A stretch of 64,000 nt of DNA, taken from the NCBI RefSeq assembly GCF_036924535.1, contig NZ_JAZHRT010000001.1:9104501-9168500 (forward strand), written 5' to 3'. Within the stretch, counting starts at the first letter, position 1, and every line of letters begins with the position of its first letter. This document shows positions 42,622-51,232 of the stretch, in pieces. The stretch comes from Bradyrhizobium sp. AZCC 2262 (lineage in GTDB: Bacteria > Pseudomonadota > Alphaproteobacteria > Rhizobiales > Xanthobacteraceae). The notes under the pieces were generated by a model. That model was given only the letters and a program-made list of their open reading frames with translations. It was not told the origin of the DNA and made no database searches. The translations under genes and the position numbers were made by a program.

Positions 42622-43764
42622 TTAGATGTGGTAGGTCCGCAGCGGCGGGATGCCGTTGAACGCCACCGACGAGTAGGTCGACGTATAGGCCCCGGTGCCC
42701 TCGATCAGCAGCTTGTCGCCGATCTCGAGCGTCACCGGAAGCGGATACGGCATCTTCTCGTACAGCACGTCGGCGCTATCGCAGGTCGGTCCTGCGAGCA
42801 CGCACGGCGTCATGTCCGCACCGTCATGCGGGGTGCGGATGGCGTAGCGGATCGACTCGTCCATCGTCTCGGCGAGACCGCCGAATTTGCCGATGTCGAG
42901 ATACACCCAGCGCACCTCGTCCTCGTCGCTCTTCTTGGAAATAAGAACGACTTCGGTCTCGATGATGCCTGCATTTCCGACCATGCCGCGGCCCGGCTCG
43001 ATGATGGTTTCCGGGATCTGGTTGCCGAAATGCTTGCGCAGCGCACGGAAGATCGACCGGCCGTACTGCACGACCGGAGGAACGTCCTTGAGGTACCTGG
43101 TCGGGAATCCGCCGCCCATGTTGACCATGGACAGGCTGATCCCGCGCTCGGCGCAGTCCCGGAACACCGTCGAGGCCATCGCCAGCGCACGGTCCCACGC
43201 CTTCACCTTGCGCTGCTGCGAGCCGACATGGAACGAGATGCCGCACGGCTCCAGGCCCAGACGCTTGGCGAGGTCGAGCACCTCGACCGCCATTTCCGGG
43301 TCGCAGCCGAACTTGCGCGACAGCGGCCACTCGGCGCCTGCGCAGTCATAGAGAATGCGGCAGAACACTTTGGCGCCGGGGGCGGCACGGGCGACCTTCT
43401 CGACCTCTGCAGCGCAGTCGACCGCGAACAGGCGAATGCCGAGCGCGAAGGCGCGCGCGATGTCGCGCTCCTTCTTGATCGTATTGCCATAGGAGACACG
43501 GTCCGGCGTCGCACCTGCGGCCAGCGCCATTTCGATTTCGGCGACGGTGGCCGTGTCGAAGCACGAGCCCATCGAGGCCAAAAGCTGCAGCACTTCGGGC
43601 GCCGGATTTGCCTTCACCGCGTAGAACACGCGGCTGTCCGGCAAGGCCTTCGCAAAGGTCTGGTAGTTGTCGCGCACGACTTCGAGGTCGACCACGAGGC
43701 ACGGCTCGGTGTCCTGGCCCTCGCTGCGGCGGTTGCGCAGGAATTCCTGAATACGTTCGGTCAT
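42622..43764 (-). CDS. Ornithine (lysine) decarboxylase, fold III PLP enzyme
   Basis: This 380-residue eukaryotic-type ornithine/lysine decarboxylase makes putrescine (or cadaverine). The PLP lysine is Lys51 (VFYAVKANP), the phosphate-binding region includes NMGGGFPTRY and EPGRGMVGNAG, and the active-site cysteine is Cys328 (GPTCDSADVLYE). ATG 43764 is preceded by GGAGGG. It heads the minus-strand polyamine group and is preceded by a long, highly structured leader (see 43985-44275), as is typical for this gene in alphaproteobacteria. Putrescine feeds the downstream homospermidine synthase. Confidence 0.95.
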   Translation of the reverse strand: MTERIQEFLRNRRSEGQDTEPCLVVDLEVVRDNYQTFAKALPDSRVFYAVKANPAPEVLQLLASMGSCFDTATVAEIEMALAAGATPDRVSYGNTIKKERDIARAFALGIRLFAVDCAAEVEKVARAAPGAKVFCRILYDCAGAEWPLSRKFGCDPEMAVEVLDLAKRLGLEPCGISFHVGSQQRKVKAWDRALAMASTVFRDCAERGISLSMVNMGGGFPTRYLKDVPPVVQYGRSIFRALRKHFGNQIPETIIEPGRGMVGNAGIIETEVVLISKKSDEDEVRWVYLDIGKFGGLAETMDESIRYAIRTPHDGADMTPCVLAGPTCDSADVLYEKMPYPLPVTLEIGDKLLIEGTGAYTSTYSSVAFNGIPPLRTYHI

Positions 43765-43984
43765 AGCACCCTCCAAACGGCCCAGCGACGGGACCCGTTC
43801 AAATGTGATCTCGGACGTGAGTTTGCCGGCGTTGCCGCACGATGGAGACGCGACAAGGCCTTGAACTCAGACCGAATTGTGCTGCCGTGGATTGGTTGGG
43901 AATTTCCCGCCCGCACACCTGGCAATGAAGGACAAGCCTTTTCAGTAGCCCGCGCCGGCGTTGGAATGCCGGTAGAGACCAAAA

Positions 43985-44275
43985 AAGCCCGATCCGTCGT
44001 TGCTTTAAGTCGCGTCCCCCGTTGAGAGCGGGGTGCGCCGGTTCGCCTCCGGCTGCCAGTCACGGTTGCAAAGGATGGAGAGACCTTCAACGGCATCTCT
44101 TGAGAGAGATGCTGGCCGCTTATGGAGCGACCCTCGGTTCTTCCACCCCTTGGCGGCTGTCCGGCCTCTTGTCCGGATACCTACCGACTGACACACGACC
44201 ACAGGCACGTGCGAAATTGGGCAAGGCTGGAAATAAGACTTTTGATTCTGCTTCGCAACATTTTTTTTAGGCTGG
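43985..44275 (-). ncRNA. Structured leader upstream of ornithine decarboxylase, candidate speF-type cis-regulatory RNA
   Basis: The 670 bp upstream of the decarboxylase start holds no credible protein gene but several perfect hairpins: GCATCTCT/AGAGATGC (44093-44112), GCCGG/CCGGC (44037-44053) with AGGCGAA in the minus-strand loop, and CCCCG/CGGGG (44017-44033), followed on the minus strand by GGATCGGGCTTTTTT. A conserved leader called the speF motif is known in front of ornithine decarboxylase genes in alphaproteobacteria; I believe this is a member but cannot run the covariance model. Boundaries are approximate. 43765-43984 shows nothing else; 44276-44436 has only a doubled GCTTGAGC. Confidence 0.6.
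44181..44261 (-). CDS. Possible 26-codon leader peptide in the decarboxylase leader
   Basis: An ATG at 44261 (minus strand, following a run of A) opens 26 codons ending at TAG 44181, just before the hairpins. The peptide is Ser/Arg/Leu-rich (begins MLRSRIKSL). No strong ribosome site is visible. By analogy with the speFL arrest peptide of enterobacteria it could sense ornithine or polyamines, but chance is not excluded. Confidence 0.25.
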   Translation of the reverse strand: MLRSRIKSLISSLAQFRTCLWSCVSR

Positions 44276-44436
44276 GGACAAATTTCCCCATGCGTGATTA
44301 CAAATTGGTTTTCAGCGCGAGCCGCTGACGACAAACATGAATGGACGTTAAGAATTCTCGGGAGTGCTTGAGCGCTTGAGCGCCTGTGCCGCAGCGGTTT
44401 CTCGCATCGTGCGTCAGATGCGTTTGTGCGGGAGCG

Positions 44437-44694
44437 TCAGGCGCGTTTTGTGAACGGCTCGATGCGCTGGGCGGCGCGGATGAATGCCACCATGATCAGC
44501 ACGCCGATCCCGAACAGCACCGCCTGGAGGATGTGCGCGGCGGTGTCGTCGAGGCCGAACAGGATCGCGAGCGCCCAGCCGCCGGCAAACGCCGCGCCGA
44601 ACACCTCTGCGCCGATCAGGATCGCCGCCGAGATGACGGTGATGACGCTCGGCCAGACGATCGCGCGGGAGGAGGAGGCGGGCTGTGGGTTCAT
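44437..44694 (-). CDS. Small two-helix membrane protein
   Basis: The 85-residue product has two hydrophobic helices (VITVISAAILIGAEVFGAAF in two parts, and ILQAVLFGIGVLIMVAFI) around GGWALAILFGLDDTAAH. ATG 44694 has AGGACC upstream; the longer frame to 44796 lacks support. No family is recognised, though similar short proteins occur in Bradyrhizobium as far as I recall. Divergent from the M3 peptidase gene. Confidence 0.7.
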   Translation of the reverse strand: MNPQPASSSRAIVWPSVITVISAAILIGAEVFGAAFAGGWALAILFGLDDTAAHILQAVLFGIGVLIMVAFIRAAQRIEPFTKRA

Positions 44695-44823
44695 GAAAAA
44701 GGTCCTGTTCAAGGGGCGCAATCTCTCCGAAAAGGCTCCATCTATCAAGCGTAAAAGGCCCAAAAATGCCGCATCGCGTGATATAGATTGCCGCATGTTT
44801 TCAAGGAAAAGACGGGAATTGTG

Positions 44824-46914
44824 ATGTCAGAAACCCAGCACGCGGCAGCGGCTCCGGAAGCCGGAGCAAATCCGCTGCTCCAGCCGTGGCAGACGCCGTT
44901 CGAGACGCCGCCTTTCGCCGAGATCGAGCCGGAGCACTTCCTGCCTGCTTTCGAGCAGGCCTTTGCCGACCATGCCGCCGAGATCGCGGCGATCACCCAT
45001 GATCCCACCCTGCCGGACTTCGCCAACACCATCACGGCGCTGGAGCGCTCCGGCAAGCTGCTCTCCAAGGTCGCAGCCGTGTTCTACGACCTGGTCTCGG
45101 CGCACTCCAATCCGGCGATTCTGGAGATCGACAAGGAAGTCTCCTTGCGGATGGCGCGGCACTGGAACCCGATCATGATGAACGCGGTGCTGTTCGGCCG
45201 TATCGCGATGCTGCACGAGAAGCGCGCCAAGCTCGGCCTGACGGCTGAACAGACGCGGCTTCTGGAGCGCACCTATACCAATTTCTACCGCGCCGGCGCC
45301 GGCCTCGACGAGGCTGCCAAGAAGCGGCGGGCCGAGATCAACGAGCGGCTGGCCCAGCTCGGCACCTCGTTCAGCCACCATCTGCTCGGCGACGAGCAGG
45401 ACTGGTTCATGGAGCTCGGCGAGGACGATCGCGCCGGCCTCCCCGAGGCGTTCGTCGCCGCGGCAAAGGCGACCGCCGAAGAGCGGGGCATGGAAGGCAA
45501 GGCGATCGTGACGCTGTCGCGCTCCTCGGTCGAGCCGTTCCTGAAGAGCTCGTCGCGCCGCGACCTGCGCGAGAAGGTCTTCAAGGCCTTCACCGCGCGC
45601 GGCGACAATGGCAACGCCAACGACAACAACGCCACCATCGTGGAGATCCTTGGCCTCCGCGAGGAGGCCGCCAGGATCATGGGCTTTGCGACCTACGCCG
45701 CCTACCGGCTGGAGGATTCCATGGCCAAGACGCCGGAGGCCGTGCGCAGCCTCCTGGAGCGGGTCTGGAAGCCGGCCCGGGCGCGGGCGCTGGCCGACCG
45801 CGACGCGCTGCAGGCCCTGATCGCCGAGGAGGGCGGCAATTTCACGCTCGCCCCGTGGGACTGGCGCTACTACGCCGAGATCCTGCGGCAGCGCCGCGCC
45901 AATTTCGACGACGCCGCGATCAAGCCCTATCTCGTGCTCGACCACATGATCGAGGCCGCCTTCGACTGCGCCACCCGCCTGTTCGGGATCACCTTCTCGG
46001 AGCGGAAAGACATCCCGGTCTGGCATCCGGACGTCCGGGTGTGGGAGGTCAAGGACGCCGCCGGCCAGCACAAGGCGCTGTTCTACGGCGATTACTTCGC
46101 CAGGTCCTCAAAACGCTCCGGCGCCTGGATGACCTCGCTGCGCGACCAGCAGAAGCTCGACGGCGAGATCGCCCCGCTGATCATTAATGTCTGCAACTTC
46201 GCCAAGGGCGCCAATGGTGAGCCGTCGCTGCTGTCGCCGGACGATGCCCGCACCCTGTTCCACGAGTTCGGTCACGGCCTGCACGGCATGCTGTCCAACG
46301 TGACCTATCCTTCGCTGTCGGGGACAGCCGTCTTCACCGATTTCGTCGAACTGCCGTCCCAGCTCTACGAGCACTGGCAGGAGCAGCCGCAGGTGCTGCG
46401 GCAGTTCGCAAAGCACTACCAGACCGGCGAGCCGCTGCCGGACGACCTGCTGCAGCGTTTCCTCGCCGCCCGAAAATTCAACCAGGGCTTTGCCACCGTG
46501 GAGTTCGTCTCCTCGGCGCTGGTCGACCTCGAATTCCACACCCAGCCGACGGAGGCCAGCCGCGACGTTGCCGCGTTCGAGAAGGCGGAGCTGGAAAAGA
46601 TCGGCATGCCCGCGGAAATCGCGTTGCGGCACCGGCCCACGCAATTCGGCCATATCTTCTCCGGCGATCACTATGCGTCCGGCTATTACAGCTACATGTG
46701 GTCCGAGGTGATGGACGCCGACGCGTTCGGCGCCTTTGAGGAGGCCGGTGACATCTTCGATCCCGCCGTGGCAAAACGCCTGCACGACGACATCTATTCG
46801 TCGGGCGGCTCGCGCGACCCGGAGGACGCCTATGTCGCCTTCCGCGGCCGCGAGCCGGAGCCGGATGCGCTGCTCCGCCGGCGCGGCTTGCTGGAAACAT
46901 CGGAGGCCGCCTGA
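44824..46914 (+). CDS. M3-family metallopeptidase (oligopeptidase A / dipeptidyl carboxypeptidase type)
   Basis: This 696-residue zinc peptidase has the active site HEFGHGLHG at residues 480-488 (HExxH with the glutamate base) and the downstream zinc glutamate in the region GTAVFTDFVELPSQ. C-terminal landmarks are HIFSGDHYASGYYSYMWSEV and GGSRDPEDAYVAFRGREP, typical of Dcp/PrlC. It degrades short peptides in the cytoplasm; there is no signal peptide. ATG 44824 is used (GTG 44821 is adjacent). Confidence 0.95.
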   Translation: MSETQHAAAAPEAGANPLLQPWQTPFETPPFAEIEPEHFLPAFEQAFADHAAEIAAITHDPTLPDFANTITALERSGKLLSKVAAVFYDLVSAHSNPAILEIDKEVSLRMARHWNPIMMNAVLFGRIAMLHEKRAKLGLTAEQTRLLERTYTNFYRAGAGLDEAAKKRRAEINERLAQLGTSFSHHLLGDEQDWFMELGEDDRAGLPEAFVAAAKATAEERGMEGKAIVTLSRSSVEPFLKSSSRRDLREKVFKAFTARGDNGNANDNNATIVEILGLREEAARIMGFATYAAYRLEDSMAKTPEAVRSLLERVWKPARARALADRDALQALIAEEGGNFTLAPWDWRYYAEILRQRRANFDDAAIKPYLVLDHMIEAAFDCATRLFGITFSERKDIPVWHPDVRVWEVKDAAGQHKALFYGDYFARSSKRSGAWMTSLRDQQKLDGEIAPLIINVCNFAKGANGEPSLLSPDDARTLFHEFGHGLHGMLSNVTYPSLSGTAVFTDFVELPSQLYEHWQEQPQVLRQFAKHYQTGEPLPDDLLQRFLAARKFNQGFATVEFVSSALVDLEFHTQPTEASRDVAAFEKAELEKIGMPAEIALRHRPTQFGHIFSGDHYASGYYSYMWSEVMDADAFGAFEEAGDIFDPAVAKRLHDDIYSSGGSRDPEDAYVAFRGREPEPDALLRRRGLLETSEAA

Positions 46915-46927
46915 GGTGATATCGACC

Positions 46928-47560
46928 ATGCGCGGGTTACTCGGTCTGTTCGTGCTCATCGGCGTCGCGTTCGGCGCCGCTGCGGCGCAGGCCCATCCGC
47001 ATGTCTGGATCACCGCCAGGAGCGAGGTGGTCTATGCGCCCGATGGCTCGATCACGGGCGTCCGCCACGCCTGGACGTTTGACGAGATGTTCACGACCTA
47101 CGCGCTGCAGGGCCTCGCGACCAAAACCAAGGGGGTCTACACCCGCGAAGAGCTGGCGCCGCTGGCGCAGACCAATGTCGAATCGCTGAAGGAGTTTAAC
47201 TTCTTCACCTTCGCCCGGGCCGACGGCAAGAAGGAGAAGTTTGTCGAGCCGGTGGATTATTTCCTCGAATACAGGGATAGCGAGCTGACGCTGCATTTCA
47301 CGCTGCCGGTCAAGACGCCGTTCAAGGCGAAGCAGACCGCGCTTGAGGTCTTCGACCCGTCCTACTTCATCGACTTCAAGTTCGACGACAAGGATCCGGT
47401 CAAGCTCAACGGTGCGCCCGACGCCTGCAAGATGCAGTTCCAGCGGCCGAACGACGGCACCGCCAATGCCCAACGCCTGAACGAACAGAATTTCATGAAC
47501 GGCGACAATTCCAACTATGGCGCGATGTTCGCCAACAAGATCATGGTCGATTGCCCGTGA
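46928..47560 (+). CDS. DUF1007 periplasmic protein of a nickel/cobalt locus
   Basis: The 210-residue protein has a signal peptide ending AAAQA followed by HPHVWI, the N-terminal histidine motif of DUF1007. VRHAWTFDEMFTTYA and the FFTFARADGKK strand follow. Family members are nearly always encoded next to NicO/RcnA-type nickel-cobalt transporters, as here, and may bind the metal in the periplasm with the HPH motif once processed. ATG 46928 follows GAGGTGAT. It overlaps the next gene by 4 bp (GTGA). Confidence 0.9.
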   Translation: MRGLLGLFVLIGVAFGAAAAQAHPHVWITARSEVVYAPDGSITGVRHAWTFDEMFTTYALQGLATKTKGVYTREELAPLAQTNVESLKEFNFFTFARADGKKEKFVEPVDYFLEYRDSELTLHFTLPVKTPFKAKQTALEVFDPSYFIDFKFDDKDPVKLNGAPDACKMQFQRPNDGTANAQRLNEQNFMNGDNSNYGAMFANKIMVDCP

Positions 47561-48639
47561 GGTTGCTGCCCGCAGGTCTTGCGCGAGGCATCGCAATCAC
47601 GGCCGCGGCGTTCGCGGCCGTCATCGTTTTCGACGCCGCCCTGCACGCCCTGATGGCGCAAAATCCGTTCGGTGGGCCGCGCCCGGCCGCCGAGCCGCAG
47701 GTCGGCGGCCTTATCGGATGGATTTTGGCCAAGCAATCCGAATTCTATCGCGAGATGTCGTCGACGATTCGCGCCGCGAAATCGGACGGCAGCGCGGTCT
47801 GGACGCTGCTTGGGATTTCCTTTGCCTACGGCATCTTTCACGCCGCCGGCCCCGGCCACGGCAAGGCGGTGATCTCGTCCTATCTCGTCGCCAACGAGGA
47901 AACCGCGCGGCGCGGCATCGTGCTGTCGTTCGCCTCGGCGCTGCTGCAGGCGCTGGTGGCGGTGGCGCTGGTTGCGATTCTCGCCTGGCTCGTGAATGCC
48001 ACCGCCAAGAGCATGTGCTCCGCGGAAAAGGCGATCGAGATCGCCAGCTACGCCCTGATCGCGGCCTTCGGCGCCCGGCTGGTCTGGACCAAGGGCGGCG
48101 GTTTTATGCGCGCGCTGCAAGCGAAGCCGGCGCCTGCGATGGCGGCGGGCCATCATCATGATCACGACCACGGCCATCACCACCATGATCACGATCATGA
48201 CCATGATCATCACCACCATCATGCTCACGGCCACGACCATGTTCATGACGAGCATTGCGGCCATTCGCATGGGCCGACGCCGGATCAACTGGCCGGTCCC
48301 GGCGGCTGGCAGCGCGGCCTGGGCGCGATCTTCGCCGTTGGCATGCGGCCCTGCTCGGGCGCCATCCTGGTGCTGGTGTTCGCGCTGGCGCAGGGCCTGT
48401 TCTGGGCCGGCATCGCCGCGACCTTCGTGATGGGGCTCGGCACCGCGATCACGGTCGCGACCATCGCCGTGATTGCCGTGTCCGCCAAGGGTCTCGCCCG
48501 CCGGCTCAGCGCAGGAAGCGAGGGCAGCGGCGCGCTCATCATGCGCGGCATCGAGTTCGGCGCGGCAGGTCTGGTGCTGCTATTCGGCCTCGGTCTTCTG
48601 TTCGGCTACCTCGCCGCCGAACGCGCGACGTGTCTCTGA
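47557..48639 (+). CDS. NicO/RcnA-family nickel-cobalt transporter
   Basis: The 360-residue membrane protein has the NicO helices (SFAYGIFHAAGPGHGKAVIS with the conserved His/Asp-type residues, and IFAVGMRPCSGAILVLVFAL). Between them lies a 40-residue His/Asp-rich cytoplasmic loop (about 199-238, rich in HDHDH units). Such proteins export Ni or Co, or import it when paired with other subunits. GTG 47557 within the DUF1007 stop is the likely start. The pair makes a two-gene unit after the M3 peptidase. Confidence 0.92.
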   Translation: MRLLPAGLARGIAITAAAFAAVIVFDAALHALMAQNPFGGPRPAAEPQVGGLIGWILAKQSEFYREMSSTIRAAKSDGSAVWTLLGISFAYGIFHAAGPGHGKAVISSYLVANEETARRGIVLSFASALLQALVAVALVAILAWLVNATAKSMCSAEKAIEIASYALIAAFGARLVWTKGGGFMRALQAKPAPAMAAGHHHDHDHGHHHHDHDHDHDHHHHHAHGHDHVHDEHCGHSHGPTPDQLAGPGGWQRGLGAIFAVGMRPCSGAILVLVFALAQGLFWAGIAATFVMGLGTAITVATIAVIAVSAKGLARRLSAGSEGSGALIMRGIEFGAAGLVLLFGLGLLFGYLAAERATCL

Positions 48640-48707
48640 CCGCACCCTCGGCGGAGCCAACGGGTCGCTCGACTAGGCTTCCGATGACAGGCTTCGCGTA
48701 ACCACCG

Positions 48708-49196
48708 CTAGATGTGGCAACCTGTTAGCAAGCTGAATGCCCAACGAAATGCGTCAAACTCTTCCAGTTGGCAGGCCTTCGGCTCCGCGGCCAACGGAGG
48801 TTTGCTGGCAACAATCGGATCGTTTTTCGCTTGTTTGCGCTTCGCCTTTTGAATTCTCGTGTGCCGAATTACGGGAGGGGCCGATTCCGGCCAGTGTCGG
48901 CTGACAATATCGGGTGTAACGATCGCCGGCGATATTCGAGATAACAATTCCACCGCGATATCATTGGTCTTCGCCAATTCGGTATCATCGGGTGCAGGAG
49001 GAACGGAGGCGACGCGCAACCGGTCAGCTTTCGTGGTAGTCTCCTGAGATGCCTTTGTGTCGACGGTGCGATCGACTTCTGGATGGACGATACCGGAAGC
49101 GTTGGCGGCATCGAAGTGACCAAACGCAAACCTGAATGAGCCTACGCCCGCCATAACAATCAAAAATGTAAAGCCGAGCCAAATAGTCCTGATCAC
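48708..49196 (-). CDS. Hypothetical membrane-anchored protein
   Basis: The 162-residue product starts with one hydrophobic helix (IWLGFTFLIVMAGVGSF) and continues with a soluble, polar part containing a basic stretch (RIQKAKRKQAKND) and two cysteines near the end (KACQLEEF, LTGCHI). It starts at GTG 49196, behind GGGGG; the overlapping ATG at 49198 is out of frame. I recognise no family. GC is lower than in neighbouring genes, which might reflect weak constraint. Confidence 0.6.
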   Translation of the reverse strand: MIRTIWLGFTFLIVMAGVGSFRFAFGHFDAANASGIVHPEVDRTVDTKASQETTTKADRLRVASVPPAPDDTELAKTNDIAVELLSRISPAIVTPDIVSRHWPESAPPVIRHTRIQKAKRKQAKNDPIVASKPPLAAEPKACQLEEFDAFRWAFSLLTGCHI

Positions 49197-49198
49197 AT

Positions 49199-49500
49199 TG
49201 AGCCCCCACTCGCCGGATCCTTCGCAAGTGAGATTACCTCAGAAATCGCAATTTGATTCGGCGGCGGCTGACGATCTCTTAACACAAGGTTAATCGCGAT
49301 AGCCGACCGCGCTTTTCGAGAAGATTCCGCGGGGCGCGCGCTACATCCGGATCGAGTCCGGGATAGAGAACTGCTGGTTACCCAAAAGGCGAGCCGGACT
49401 GTTATCCGATTTGCTGCGTTTCACGGAAGCGGCGGCGCTTTGACAGAGTGGTGCGGTGAGATATGCAAAGCACCGACGAAACGGCGAAACCGGGAGTCCC
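49199..49500. other. Intergenic region without recognisable features
   Basis: About 300 bp between the divergent hypothetical protein and the thioesterase gene. I see no coding frame of quality, no strong repeat and no clear promoter. GGGAG before 49501 serves the thioesterase. Confidence 0.5.
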
Positions 49501-49935
49501 ATGTCACGCGAACAATTCTGGTTCTTTCACCCGTTCCGGGTGCGCTATTCCGAAATCGACGGCCAGGGCGTTGTCTTCAACGCGCACTACCTGACCTATT
49601 TCGACACCACCATCACCGAGTATTTTCGTGCACTCGGCTACGATCAGTATGCCGACGCCAAGCAGACGGGTGAGGATTTCCACGTCGTCAAGTCGGTCAT
49701 CGAATACAAGGCGCCGGTCCGGTTCGACTGGGAGCTGGACGTCGGGGCGCGCGTGGCGCGGATCGGCAACTCAAGCCTCACCTTCGAACTCGCGATCTTT
49801 CTGAAGGGCGGCAACGAGGCGCTCGTGACGGGTGAAATCGTGTGGGTCAATACCAACCAGCAGACCCATCGACCGGTCCCGATATCGAGGGCGATCCGGG
49901 AGCGGATTGCTGCGCGGGAGAAGCATCTGGCCTGA
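49501..49935 (+). CDS. 4-hydroxybenzoyl-CoA-thioesterase-like acyl-CoA thioesterase
   Basis: The 144-residue hotdog-fold protein has the 4HBT signature RVRYSEIDGQGVVFNAHYLTYFD; key residues are Asp in SEIDGQG and Asn-His-Tyr in NAHYL. It probably hydrolyses acyl-CoA thioesters in the cytoplasm; chain length or aromatic preference cannot be told. It has a good ribosome site and stands alone, 100 bp before a serine hydrolase gene. Confidence 0.92.
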   Translation: MSREQFWFFHPFRVRYSEIDGQGVVFNAHYLTYFDTTITEYFRALGYDQYADAKQTGEDFHVVKSVIEYKAPVRFDWELDVGARVARIGNSSLTFELAIFLKGGNEALVTGEIVWVNTNQQTHRPVPISRAIRERIAAREKHLA

Positions 49936-50036
49936 CGCGCACCAGGAGAGGTTGTCCCGGCAAATATCAGCGTCTCGCGGTCTTGACTCAGTCACACTGG
50001 TAACGAAGGTTTCGAACCTGTTGCAGGGAGGGCTCC

Positions 50037-51185
50037 ATGCTCGATCGCCGCAAACTTCTGGTCGGAGCCACTGCGCTCGCCGGCTATTCCGCGTTGGCGC
50101 GCGCCGCGGCGCCATACGAGTGGCAGACAATATCGCCGGCCGATGCGGGATTTGTCCCCGGCTTCGGCGAGCGGCTCGATCAATTCGTTCGCGGCGGGCA
50201 GGCCCCGAACATCCACGGCGTCATCATCGTGCGGCGGGGGAGGGTGGTCTTCGAGAACTATTTCGAAGGCGACGATCAGGTGCGGGACGAATACGGCAGA
50301 GCGCATTTTGAACGTGTCGCGTTCTCGGCCGAGCGCAGCCACGAGCTGCGCTCCGTGAGCAAGAGCATCGTTGGCCTGCTATACGGGATCGCGCTTCGCG
50401 AGGGCAAGGTGCCGGGGCTCGATGCGCCGCTGCTTGCACAATTCCCTGATTACGCCGACCTTCCGGACCTGGAGCAGCGCCGCCGCTGGACGATCAGGCA
50501 TGCGATCAGCATGACGCTTGGCATCGAATGGAATGAGGATCTTTCCTACGACGATCCGCGCAACGGGCAGACCGCGATGGACAAAGCGGCCGACCCTTAT
50601 CGCCATGTGCTGGGGCTGCCGATTGTCGCGGCGGCGGGCGCGCGGTGGATTTATTGTGGCGGCGCCACGGCGCTGATCGGGAAGATTCTGGAGAACGGCA
50701 CCAAACAGACATTGCCTGACTATGCACGTGAGGTTCTGTTCGACCCGCTCGGGATTGGGCCGACCGTATGGCGCATCGGCCCCAACGGCGAACGAAATTT
50801 CGCCTCCGGCATCGGCATGCGGCCCCGCGATCTCGCGCGTATCGGACAGATGGTCCTCGCGCGCGGCAAGGCCGACGAGCGGCAGGTCGTTCCCGCCGAA
50901 TGGCTGGAAGAATCGTTCAAGCCGCAGGTGACGATGCGTGACCGGCGCGAACATGGCTGTCACTGGTATCTCGGCGAAATGGTGTTCAATAGCGCGGACG
51001 GACCGCGCCAGGAGCGTTGGATCGCCGCCTTCGGCAATGGTGGCCAAAGACTTTATGTCTTTCCACGGCTCGATTTGCAGGTCGTCATCACAGCCGGCAA
51101 TTACAATCGTCGCGACCAGGGCGTGCCGCCCAATCGGGTGCTGACCGAGCGAATCTTGCCGAGCCTTCATTTAAACCCCAATTGA
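50037..51185 (+). CDS. Serine hydrolase, beta-lactamase class C/esterase type
   Basis: The 382-residue protein has a Tat-like leader (LDRRKLLVGATALAG). The nucleophile is Ser106 in SVSK (106-109, SxxK), the tyrosine motif is YCGG (WIYCGGATALIG), and the third motif is AFGNGGQRLYV. This fits the family of periplasmic esterases or peptidases related to AmpC (EstB, 6-aminohexanoate-dimer hydrolase type) rather than a true beta-lactamase, which would read YxN and KTG. It is followed after 47 bp by a second, unrelated member of the superfamily. Confidence 0.88.
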   Translation: MLDRRKLLVGATALAGYSALARAAAPYEWQTISPADAGFVPGFGERLDQFVRGGQAPNIHGVIIVRRGRVVFENYFEGDDQVRDEYGRAHFERVAFSAERSHELRSVSKSIVGLLYGIALREGKVPGLDAPLLAQFPDYADLPDLEQRRRWTIRHAISMTLGIEWNEDLSYDDPRNGQTAMDKAADPYRHVLGLPIVAAAGARWIYCGGATALIGKILENGTKQTLPDYAREVLFDPLGIGPTVWRIGPNGERNFASGIGMRPRDLARIGQMVLARGKADERQVVPAEWLEESFKPQVTMRDRREHGCHWYLGEMVFNSADGPRQERWIAAFGNGGQRLYVFPRLDLQVVITAGNYNRRDQGVPPNRVLTERILPSLHLNPN

Positions 51186-51232
51186 CCCCGAGGCCGTCGC
51201 GGTCGGCCCGCAAGAAGAATTGCGAGAGATCC

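Noticed and set aside
41866..44025. 719-codon open frame on the plus strand across the GNAT and decarboxylase genes
   Set aside because: Antisense to two recognisable enzymes, with composition of random high-GC frames and no motif.
44827..46071. 414-codon minus-strand frame opposite the M3 peptidase
   Set aside because: Shadow of a clear peptidase gene; low-complexity Arg/Leu/Gly translation.
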